Shown here piece after piece: positions 8,276-15,311 of a stretch of 15,699 nucleotides of DNA. The notes beneath the pieces are model-generated. The model ran no database searches. It worked only from the letters and a program-made list of their open reading frames with translations, and was not told where the DNA came from. Within the stretch, counting starts at the first letter, position 1. Each line of letters starts with the position of its first letter. Source of the stretch: Bacteroidales bacterium. Its GTDB lineage: Bacteria > Bacteroidota > Bacteroidia > Bacteroidales > ML635J-15. The position numbers were made by a program, and so were the translations under genes. Location: NCBI GenBank assembly GCA_028701945.1, contig JAQVPT010000047.1, positions 1 to 15,699 of the forward strand, written 5' to 3'.

Positions 8276-8402
8276 GAGATTGTCAAATATTTATGTGTAA
8301 CCCTTGGTTTTATGGTAACATCAGTATTACTCTGTTTTAGTCTTTCGCTTGTTGCTACGTCAGATTTTTTTAAGTAAAAAAGGAATAAAATTCAACTAAA
8401 TC

Positions 8403-8540
8403 GTGATTTGTAAATTCACATCTTCCTGTAATACTGGTGGTTGTGCGAGTAGTGGCAATTGTTGCGGAATACTAAAAGAAATTTACAATAAACTCTTTAA
8501 CAAATATAAAGGCAATGAAGCAGGAAACAGCAAGCTTTAG
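8403..8540 (+). CDS. Possible cysteine-rich micro-ORF (45 aa)
   Basis: From a GTG at 8403 an open frame encodes 45 residues with five cysteines between positions 3 and 21, patterned CKFTSSCNTGGCASSGNCC. This is followed by a helical stretch reading GILKEIYNKLF and a polar tail. Such a cysteine density is unusual in A+T-rich DNA, and clustered Cys/Gly/Ser suggests metal binding. A purine-rich AAAAAAGGAATAAAA lies upstream. The last 69 bases overlap the 3' end of the convergent DUF456 gene. There is no ATG, and no family is recognised. A chance open frame remains quite possible. Confidence 0.3.
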   Translation: MICKFTSSCNTGGCASSGNCCGILKEIYNKLFNKYKGNEAGNSKL

Positions 8541-8990
8541 AACAACTCCAAACATTAGTCCTATAAAAGAGCCTAAGGCAGCTTTAAGTGATTTGTTAAA
8601 TTTTTCGCTGTCTTTATCTGTATTTTCTTTTTTGTTATAATGATAAATCATTTCCCCGAGAAGTGCCCCAATGAACGGGCCGACAAATATCCCTATCGGA
8701 GCAAAAAATAATCCTACAATAAGTCCTAAACCGCTACCGCGAATGCCCCATTTAGAGCCACCAGCTTTTTTTGTTCCCCAAACGGGAACAACATAATCTA
8801 GAATAGTGGCAACAATTGCTAAAATGGCTGTTAAAATGATTGTAAATAATGTAAGATCAACTGGTGTTGTAAAGTGTAAAAGCAAAAGTCCTATAAAACT
8901 TAGTGGAGGTCCAGGTACAACTGGCAAAATACACCCTACAATACCTGCCAATATTAGAATAAATCCTATTATTAAAAGAGCTATATCCAT
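8472..8990 (-). CDS. DUF456 family membrane protein
   Basis: A 172-residue inner-membrane protein of the DUF456 family, function unknown. The family pattern is clear: an N-terminal hydrophobic helix running into GCILPVVPGPPLSFIGLLLLH (about residues 19-39), a second segment at about 48-70, and a glycine-rich re-entrant-looking stretch WGIRGSGLGLIVGLFFAPIG near 82-101. Another segment lies at 102-115, then a charged linker at 117-132, then one or two C-terminal helices (136-168). The motifs GTKKAGGSKWGIRG and GPFIGALLGE are characteristic. It starts 1 base after the stop of the LPP20-like lipoprotein gene, so the two are probably co-transcribed. Its 3' end may overlap a convergent micro-ORF. 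The length is typical and nothing is truncated. Confidence 0.9.
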   Translation of the reverse strand: MDIALLIIGFILILAGIVGCILPVVPGPPLSFIGLLLLHFTTPVDLTLFTIILTAILAIVATILDYVVPVWGTKKAGGSKWGIRGSGLGLIVGLFFAPIGIFVGPFIGALLGEMIYHYNKKENTDKDSEKFNKSLKAALGSFIGLMFGVVLKLAVSCFIAFIFVKEFIVNFF

Positions 8991-8991
8991 T

Positions 8992-9411
8992 CTATTGAGT
9001 TATTTCGTTTAGTCTAATTTTTAATTCCGAGTCGATATTTTCTTTACTGATTTCGATTGCAACAAAAGCTTTAAACATATCTTTTTTCGTAATTGTTCTA
9101 CTGCAAACAATAGAAATGTCTTTTAGTACAGTTTTTCGTGCTGTATTTATTTTATTTTCAAACTCAGGATCGGCAAGAAAAGTTTGGTGATTAAATTTGT
9201 CAAGTATGTATATGTCAACTGCTTCGGCTATATTTTGCTTTGCAATCATTAAGGCTTTGTCTTGAGCAAATTGAGCATCTGCACTTAGTGCATTTGCGTA
9301 AGAACGAAAGCTATTGTTATCACTTTCGTAATTACTGCATATATGTTTCTCCATGAGACTACATGAACTTAGCGATATTATAACGAGTAATGAAATTAGT
9401 GTCTTTTTCAT
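8992..9411 (-). CDS. LPP20-like lipoprotein
   Basis: A 139-residue lipoprotein. I chose the ATG at 9411 over the longer frame from 9447 because MKKTLISLLVIISLSSC is a standard lipoprotein signal with the lipidated cysteine at residue 17; the upstream extension would put 12 polar residues before it. The mature part resembles the LPP20 domain. A helix reading AQFAQDKALMIAKQNIAEAV (about residues 45-64) precedes a C-terminal strand region with SRTITKKDMFKAFVAIEISKE, a pattern common in Bacteroidota lipoproteins of unknown role. It lies 111 bases downstream of batE and 1 base upstream of the DUF456 gene, so an envelope function is likely. The specific role cannot be predicted. Confidence 0.78.
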   Translation of the reverse strand: MKKTLISLLVIISLSSCSLMEKHICSNYESDNNSFRSYANALSADAQFAQDKALMIAKQNIAEAVDIYILDKFNHQTFLADPEFENKINTARKTVLKDISIVCSRTITKKDMFKAFVAIEISKENIDSELKIRLNEITQ

Positions 9412-9522
9412 GCGTATTTGTTTTTGCATATGTTTTTTATCAATCAAATTTTATGCAATTTATGAAAAAAAAGTGTTAACAAATAATTTAAGTGTTTAAT
9501 AAATCATGGAGTCAGTAAATTA

Positions 9523-10311
9523 TTAAAGCCTTTTTAGATTTTCAGCTTCTATCCAGCCTTGTTTGCCATCCGATAGTTTAATATTATACCATAAGTTAAG
9601 CGAATCTGTTATTTCGACTTTTAAACCTTTAGATACTTCAAAAAGATTGTTACTTTCTTTGTTTGGTGAAGATTTTACAAGTCCTTTGTCGAAAACAATA
9701 GCGTTATTATTATTGCTTATTCTTTTTGCTAAGTTTACCGAAAATACCACTGAAACCGCCGCAAAAATCAGTGAAATAATTGCAACTATAAATCCAGTTT
9801 TCCTGAGACTTAATCTAAGGCTAAAAAAGTATAAAGCCATCATTCCAAGACTAAGAGAAAATAGAAACACTGATAAATACGCCCACGCATCGGCAGACAT
9901 TATTGATATTACGCTTATAAACCATCGCTTATAAAAAGCTACGGGTAATTCTTCGGCTTTGGTTTCAATTTTAGTATTTGCTATATTTAGATTATGTTTT
10001 GTGTCTTCATTTGCTGGATTGAGATTTAATGAAAGTTCATAGTAATAAATCGAATTTGGAATGTCGCCAATTTGATAATAGCAATTTCCCATATTTAGAA
10101 ACAGCTCTGCAGATGAATAATCTAAGTTGGAAATACTGTCATAAAAGAAAAGTGCTTCTTCATAATTTGTATTATTATAATAATTTGCTGCACTATCTTG
10201 TAAACGATTAATGTCAGTTGCATAGATATTAAATATTGTCATAATGCTTATAATGCTCGACAATAATAATTTTTTGAATATTCGATCTGTCATCAGTTTC
10301 ATAACTCTCAT
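9523..10311 (-). CDS. batE: BatE-like TPR and SH3-domain membrane protein
   Basis: A 262-residue inner-membrane protein matching the layout of BatE from Bacteroides aerotolerance clusters. There is an N-terminal signal or anchor (about residues 12-31), then two to three TPR units (about 35-110, including AELFLNMGNCYYQIGDIPNS). Two membrane helices follow (about 143-165 and 172-195), then a C-terminal bacterial SH3 domain (about 205-260, ending KQGWIEAENLKRL). The family is thought to help cells cope with oxygen or envelope stress, but the mechanism is unresolved. The ATG overlaps the batD TGA by 4 bases, so expression is coupled. Later in-frame ATGs at 10302 and 10293 are possible starts. The usual neighbours batA, batB and moxR are absent upstream. 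Confidence 0.85.
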   Translation of the reverse strand: MRVMKLMTDRIFKKLLLSSIISIMTIFNIYATDINRLQDSAANYYNNTNYEEALFFYDSISNLDYSSAELFLNMGNCYYQIGDIPNSIYYYELSLNLNPANEDTKHNLNIANTKIETKAEELPVAFYKRWFISVISIMSADAWAYLSVFLFSLSLGMMALYFFSLRLSLRKTGFIVAIISLIFAAVSVVFSVNLAKRISNNNNAIVFDKGLVKSSPNKESNNLFEVSKGLKVEITDSLNLWYNIKLSDGKQGWIEAENLKRL

Positions 10312-12161
10312 TTTTTTATCTTTTGTTCTAGATCTTCAATTACTTCCACCGCCTCTTTGTAAATATATGTCAGTTCGGTTTCTGCACTTACGGGAGCAAA
10401 ATGTGCAAATTCGCACTTGTCGATTACCTCTAATAATTTTACAATTGTATAATTCTCAATTTCTTTCTCTTTTAGAATAATTTCTGTTCTGTCTTTTGTG
10501 AGATCGGATACAGGTATTGCGAGTTTGTCGCTACAATATCCCCATAGTGCAGCAATAATCTCTTTATAAAATGCTTCTTTTTGGTTCAGGCGCATATATT
10601 TGCGAGCTTTTTTTAATCTCTTTTGAGATGTCTTTCCAGCTTTTCGTTGTTTTACTTTAGCGATATTAGCATTTTCGCGAATTTTTTTTCTTAAAATTAG
10701 CACGATGGATATAAATAACAGAAATGGTAAAATAAAATACCAAGAATAAAACGAACTTAATACTACTGGGATATAATTTTTGGAAAGATTAAGCGAGTTG
10801 AAGTTTATAAATCGGATATCATCTTCACCAATATAGTCAATGTTTTTTTGAGCATAGTTATATGATGTCTCTCCAAAATGTGTGTCGTTAATATCTTTTT
10901 TTACAGCTATATTTATACTAGGTGAGCTGAGCGTTTTATATTGTTTAGTACTAGTGTCAAAATATGTGAAATTTATTTCTCCCAATTTGAAAATACCAGG
11001 ATAGCGAGGGATGATTGTATATTCCCATGTTTTAGTTCCATTAAGTCCAGATGCATCAACTTTTGTGTTTTGAGAAGCAATAGGTTCGTATATTTCAAAT
11101 TCTTTTGGCCAGCTAATTTTAGGAGTTTCTATCATATTAAAATTACCACTTCCCGAAATGCTAATTTTTATTGTAACTGCATCGTTTACCAAAACTGTGT
11201 CTTCAGATTGATCTAGTTTGAAATTAAAGCGTCCAACGGCACCACTAAACGAATCGGGAGACTGCGGTAATTGTTTTACGTTAATTTTGATTTCAGGCGA
11301 TTTTAATGACTTGCTTTCGGTTTCGTAATATCCAAAAAACCCCATCATATTATTAGACTGTGCGGGTTGTCGAACTTGGCAATCAATGATACATGGCTCA
11401 ATTGTTAGGTCGCCAGAAACACGAGGATATAGGATGTATTTTTTTATTAAGCCAACATTATAAGCTTGATTATTATAGTTTTCTCGGACAAGATTAATTC
11501 TACCAGGAGTTTCAATTTCTTCGGCATAGAAATTATCGAATGAGGGTAATTTTAAATCTTCAAAGCCAACTAAATCTACTTTTGTGTAAATTTTTATAGT
11601 TGCAATCAGGCTCTCTCCTTTGTACATACTGGTTTTATCAACAAAAACTCTTACAAATAGGTCATCAGCAGTAATTTCTTTCGGTTGTGAGTTTGCGTTG
11701 TTGTTATTAAAATTTGCCCACGGATCATAATTTCTCGAGTTTCTTCTATTGCCTCCCGATTGCACAGCGGATTGTTGTATTTCTACATTTACACTATTAG
11801 AAGTGTAAGATTTACCATCAACGATTGCGGTTGCACCACCAATTGTGAATGTGCCAGTTTGGCTTGCTTGGAAAATGTAAGTATATGTATATTTATTTTC
11901 TTGAGTATAATTACCGTTGACAATACTAATGTTCTGACTAGTAGAAATACTTGGGCCATTAATCAATTTTAATCCATCATAGTTGCCAAGCGAAATATCA
12001 CTAGCCTTTGTGTTGATTGTAAACTGAACCTGAAAATTTTGACCAATTCCTGCTTTTGGTGCACTATTGGCAGTGAATTTAATTCCATCAGCAAATCCTG
12101 TTAGGCTAATTAAAAATACCAGTATTGTTATTATACTCTTTCTCATACTTCTACGTTTCAT
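10308..12161 (-). CDS. batD: BatD (oxygen-tolerance) membrane protein
   Basis: A 617-residue BatD-family protein. A signal peptide at about residues 6-24 (MRKSIITILVFLISLTGFADG) is followed by several beta-rich, immunoglobulin-like extracytoplasmic segments. ADDLFVRVFVDKTSMYKGE, VGLIKKYILYPRVSG, and KTWEYTIIPRYPG followed by LGEINF are typical BatD elements. A transmembrane helix at roughly residues 462-488 leads to a very basic cytoplasmic segment (KKIRENANIAKVKQRKAGKTSQ) and a helical tail of about 100 residues. BatD is usually encoded with MoxR and von Willebrand-domain Bat proteins and may scaffold them in the membrane. ATG 12161 gives MKRRS before the signal; ATG 12146 is equally plausible. 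It is the first gene of the run batD-batE-lipoprotein-DUF456 and is divergent from the ABCG gene. Confidence 0.9.
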   Translation of the reverse strand: MKRRSMRKSIITILVFLISLTGFADGIKFTANSAPKAGIGQNFQVQFTINTKASDISLGNYDGLKLINGPSISTSQNISIVNGNYTQENKYTYTYIFQASQTGTFTIGGATAIVDGKSYTSNSVNVEIQQSAVQSGGNRRNSRNYDPWANFNNNNANSQPKEITADDLFVRVFVDKTSMYKGESLIATIKIYTKVDLVGFEDLKLPSFDNFYAEEIETPGRINLVRENYNNQAYNVGLIKKYILYPRVSGDLTIEPCIIDCQVRQPAQSNNMMGFFGYYETESKSLKSPEIKINVKQLPQSPDSFSGAVGRFNFKLDQSEDTVLVNDAVTIKISISGSGNFNMIETPKISWPKEFEIYEPIASQNTKVDASGLNGTKTWEYTIIPRYPGIFKLGEINFTYFDTSTKQYKTLSSPSINIAVKKDINDTHFGETSYNYAQKNIDYIGEDDIRFINFNSLNLSKNYIPVVLSSFYSWYFILPFLLFISIVLILRKKIRENANIAKVKQRKAGKTSQKRLKKARKYMRLNQKEAFYKEIIAALWGYCSDKLAIPVSDLTKDRTEIILKEKEIENYTIVKLLEVIDKCEFAHFAPVSAETELTYIYKEAVEVIEDLEQKIKK

Positions 12162-12229
12162 TTCTGCAAAATTAACAGAATATTACACAAACAAAATATT
12201 TATAATAACTCATTATTTATTGAATTACG

Positions 12230-12237
12230 CAAATTTA
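12230..12237 (-). promoter_or_regulatory. Possible batD promoter -7 element (TAAATTTG)
   Basis: On the minus strand TAAATTTG matches the Bacteroidota TAnnTTTG consensus exactly, about 68 bases before the batD ATG at 12161. No TTG -33 element is found at the usual spacing, so this rests on the -7 match alone in very A+T-rich DNA. The divergent ABCG gene would use the same intergenic region; its best match there is TTACTTTG at 12291-12298, with one mismatch. Confidence 0.3.
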
Positions 12238-12346
12238 ACGAATTATATATATTTATGTTATTGTCTTTTCTTAAAAAAAAGTTAAATCAATTACTTTGTA
12301 AGTATTAAATAAGTGTTAAATTTACTCAAAAATTGTTAATTATCTT

Positions 12347-15103
12347 ATGACCAAAAAATTATTTGATGCTCTTGTTAGGCTTTTTGCCATTGCAGTAAAT
12401 AGGGATACTGATGCTGATAATCAAAATGTGAAAAGGCATTTTGAGAGTTTTCTGAATGATTATCTCGATCCTAAGTTTATTAATAGCTTCATATTGCTTT
12501 TTGATAATTATCTTAATGAGTTTTCTTCTGAGATTTCGGGTAAAAAACTTGCACTAAACTCAGTAAAGCTGATAAAATATTGTGAGGAAACCGCAAAGGA
12601 CTTGTCGGAAGAGGAAAAAGCAGTGCTTGTTTTTAACCTTGTAAGGCTGATTTCTGAAACATCAGACTTTAAAAAGTCCTTAGAGTTTATCCGTTTAATT
12701 AGTGATATATATAATATTGACATAACTTATACTGATAATCTTATTGCGTTTTTCGGAGATGGTAAATGCTCTCACGTGTGTAAATTAGAATTGGTAGAGA
12801 ATAAATTTATTGATTATCTGTATTTTTCTAATGGTATTTATGCAATAAAAAATCTGACAGACTTAGATTTGAGTATTGACACGGTTGGTTTTGCACCTCA
12901 AAAGATATGCTTTGCTTTAAAAACATCTGTGATTAATTATAAGCATCAGTTAAAGTATTTCTTTCATGATTTAATAAACAGATTAGACGATAAGAAGGAG
13001 GGGAGTTTTAGCATATATTTTAAAGATGTTGAAGTCGTCAAAGGGAAAAAAACGATTTTACACAAAACAAACTTGAGTTTTAAAAGTGGTGAATTTGTTG
13101 GTGTCATTGGCAAAAGTGGTGCTGGTAAAACTACGTTGTTGGATGTGTTAAGTAATTGTAAATCTGATAATGGGGGTGAGGTAATTGTGTATAAAGATGA
13201 TCCAGAAGCAAACAATCCAGTCTTTTGTTATCTGAAGCAGTCGTTTAGTTTTATTCCTTTTTTTACTGTTCGCGAGCATTTGCAACAGCGATTGGAGTTT
13301 TTGCAGATAAAAAAGCACAAGTGGGAACAGTTTATAAATAAAGTAAGTTCTGCTGTTGATTTAAAGGACGATTTAGATAAAATTGCAGTTAAAAACAGAG
13401 ATGACTCTGGGCAGTTATCTGGGGGACAGCAAAAACGCCTGCGTATTGCGATGGAACTGCTTGCAAATCCAGATGTGTTTATTCTTGACGAACCTACAAG
13501 TGGATTGGCCTCGAACGATTCTTATAATATTTTATCGATACTTAAAACAGTATCTCAAACTGAAAAATTGATTGTCGCTTCTGTTCATCAACCCGATTTT
13601 GATAGCTTAAATCTATTTGATAAAATTATAATTCTTGACGAGGGCGGATTTATCGTTTATTCTGGAAGTCCTCTTTCTGCAGCAGAATATTTACGCAGCA
13701 AAACAAATAGCGTTGACAAATTGTCATTATTAGAAGAAACTCGAAACCCATCGGTTTTGCTTGAATTAGTTGATAGGGGCAAAAGTGGTAATCAAAACGA
13801 TTTTTGGTATAAAGAGTATAATAAAATTGACTTTGTTGTGCCTGAGAAATTAACTGTTTCCACTGAAATATCAAGAAATAAAAGCTCAAAATTAAATTTG
13901 TTTTATTCAATTTTCTCTCAATTAAAACTGAGTTTGAAAATTGATTTTAAAAACCACGCTCGTTTGGCACTATTGTTAGTGATACCGTTGATAGCAGGAT
14001 TATTATTTGCATATATTTCACGCTTTAGCAATCAATTAGAATATTCATATTACTTAAATCCGAATATTCCTGTTTGGGTTTTAATGACAATAATAACTGC
14101 TGTTTTTACTGGATTGATAAGTTCTTCTAATGAATTTATCGCGCTTAGAGATTTTCATAATGCTGAAAACTATTTTATAAATAAAGATTTTTCGTTGAGC
14201 TTGTCAAAGATTATAAAATATATTGTTTTTAGTGCAGTGCAAGCATTTTTATTAGTGTTTCCGGCTATAATTTTACTTAAAATAAATTTTATTTTCGGCG
14301 AAATTTTTGTGATAATTTGGCTGTTAAATTCTTGGGGAGCAATAACAGGATTGCTTTTAAGCAGACTTACAAAATCAAGTTCAGTCGTTTATCTAATTAT
14401 TCCATTAATTATTGTTGTAAATATGCTTTTTTCGGGCGTAATGATAAAGTTTGATGAATTTAATTCTACGAATACAAAAAATGCAGTGCCAAAATTATCA
14501 TTATTTGTTCCTGCATATCATGGAGTAAACGCTTTGATGACAGAAATGTATCTTTCATCTGACAAACATAATGAAACAATCGAAGAAAAGATAATGCTCT
14601 ATGAATCAGCATATTATCTGGACTATTTTTTGCCAGCAGTAAATGATATTTATATTAATGATAGTTTGCGGGCTATTACTTTAATTCAAGCCGAAACAGG
14701 AAAGAATTTACTAATGCCAGAAATTACTGATTTGAATTTTAAAGAAAGTATAGCAACTCTCCGTATATATTATGAAAATCAAAATAATGTCGTTTTAGAC
14801 AAAATGTCGGCAAAATATGATTATGCTAAAAATCAAAGTAAATTCAAAAATGGTAGTATTGATAAAATTGTTGAAAATTACTATTCTAGCACATTTGTAG
14901 TTTTGGATTCCGAAATACAGAGACGATTTATGCCAGCTTATATACCTCCATACTACAATCAAAAAGGCGAAGTTTTCTTTAGTCCTTATAAAAATATTAT
15001 AGCCCAAAAGTTCGATAATTATACTGTTGGAGTAATATTAATTATAATTTTGAGTCTTATTATGTCGGTTTTTGTGATTATTATTAGAAAACCTTATGTT
15101 TAG
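12347..15103 (+). CDS. TerB-like/ABCG single-chain ABC transporter
   Basis: A 918-residue fusion. Residues 1-130 are helical and TerB-like, opening LFDALVRLFAIAVNRDTDAD and carrying the acidic turn D20/D22/D24. Residues about 140-215 are a small, degenerate linking region. An ABCG/White-type ATPase follows: Walker A GKSGAGKTT (255-263), Q-loop Q298, signature LSGGQQKR (357-364), Walker B VFILDEPTSGL (377-387) and switch histidine H414. The membrane domain starts near residue 540, with segments at about 541-557, 575-592, 622-645, 650-672 and 679-700. A large loop (about 705-890) and a last helix (893-913) complete it. It has one ATPase and one membrane domain, so it should work as a homodimer, and the reverse ATPase-membrane order is as in ABCG half-transporters. 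The substrate is unknown. It stands alone, divergent from batD. Confidence 0.88.
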   Translation: MTKKLFDALVRLFAIAVNRDTDADNQNVKRHFESFLNDYLDPKFINSFILLFDNYLNEFSSEISGKKLALNSVKLIKYCEETAKDLSEEEKAVLVFNLVRLISETSDFKKSLEFIRLISDIYNIDITYTDNLIAFFGDGKCSHVCKLELVENKFIDYLYFSNGIYAIKNLTDLDLSIDTVGFAPQKICFALKTSVINYKHQLKYFFHDLINRLDDKKEGSFSIYFKDVEVVKGKKTILHKTNLSFKSGEFVGVIGKSGAGKTTLLDVLSNCKSDNGGEVIVYKDDPEANNPVFCYLKQSFSFIPFFTVREHLQQRLEFLQIKKHKWEQFINKVSSAVDLKDDLDKIAVKNRDDSGQLSGGQQKRLRIAMELLANPDVFILDEPTSGLASNDSYNILSILKTVSQTEKLIVASVHQPDFDSLNLFDKIIILDEGGFIVYSGSPLSAAEYLRSKTNSVDKLSLLEETRNPSVLLELVDRGKSGNQNDFWYKEYNKIDFVVPEKLTVSTEISRNKSSKLNLFYSIFSQLKLSLKIDFKNHARLALLLVIPLIAGLLFAYISRFSNQLEYSYYLNPNIPVWVLMTIITAVFTGLISSSNEFIALRDFHNAENYFINKDFSLSLSKIIKYIVFSAVQAFLLVFPAIILLKINFIFGEIFVIIWLLNSWGAITGLLLSRLTKSSSVVYLIIPLIIVVNMLFSGVMIKFDEFNSTNTKNAVPKLSLFVPAYHGVNALMTEMYLSSDKHNETIEEKIMLYESAYYLDYFLPAVNDIYINDSLRAITLIQAETGKNLLMPEITDLNFKESIATLRIYYENQNNVVLDKMSAKYDYAKNQSKFKNGSIDKIVENYYSSTFVVLDSEIQRRFMPAYIPPYYNQKGEVFFSPYKNIIAQKFDNYTVGVILIIILSLIMSVFVIIIRKPYV

Positions 15104-15221
15104 ATTAGAATATTTCATCAGAATTAGTTGATTGATTGATTCCTTATCCTGACAATTACCGCAAGCGACTGATTGATCGAACCAAGGCTTCATCTTTACC
15201 AATAGATCTAATGTGTTAGAC
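15104..15221. other. Intergenic stretch between ABCG and FokI-type genes
   Basis: No gene is supported. It contains a short tetranucleotide run (TTGATTGATTGATT, 15128-15141) and a second GATTGATCGA nearby. A minus-strand frame crossing the region encodes a stretch reading WFDQSVACGNCQDKESINQ, but it also runs through the 3' end of the ABCG gene and into the nuclease gene, and has no credible start. No terminator with a G+C-rich stem and T-run is seen after either convergent gene. Confidence 0.4.
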
Positions 15222-15311
15222 GTTGCAATACTTATAATAATGGTAATTGTCATTTTGCAGTGGGTGTTGCGAGAGTTGCAAAAAATGTTTAATTTATTAA
15301 AGTATTGCAAC
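15222..15311. repeat. Nested inverted repeat at the 3' end of the FokI-type gene
   Basis: The outer arms GTTGCAATACTT (15222-15233) and AAGTATTGCAAC (15300-15311) are a perfect 12-bp inverted repeat 66 bases apart. Beyond it, the inner flanks ATAATAA and TTATTA continue the match with one base offset. Inside lie TTTTGCA (15253-15259) and TGCAAAA (15277-15283). The right arm is part of the last coding codons and the stop of the nuclease gene. It could be a structured 3' end for the convergent transcripts or a small mobile-element footprint. Confidence 0.6.

Noticed and set aside
9471..9499. AAGTGTT direct repeat upstream of the LPP20-like gene as an operator
   Set aside because: Two seven-base copies 19 bases apart in A+T-rich sequence are weak evidence, and there is no palindrome or linked regulator.
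15038..15310. Minus-strand 90-codon open frame with a cysteine-containing stretch
   Set aside because: It overlaps the 3' ends of two well-supported genes, one on each strand, and starts inside the nuclease gene. Its composition is unlike a protein. A decayed fragment in the intergenic part is possible but not shown.
15222..15311. Integron attC site
   Set aside because: The arms carry GTTGCAA at the 5' side and TTGCAAC at the 3' side, the reverse of the RYYYAAC...GTTRRRY arrangement, and no integrase or cassette array is present.
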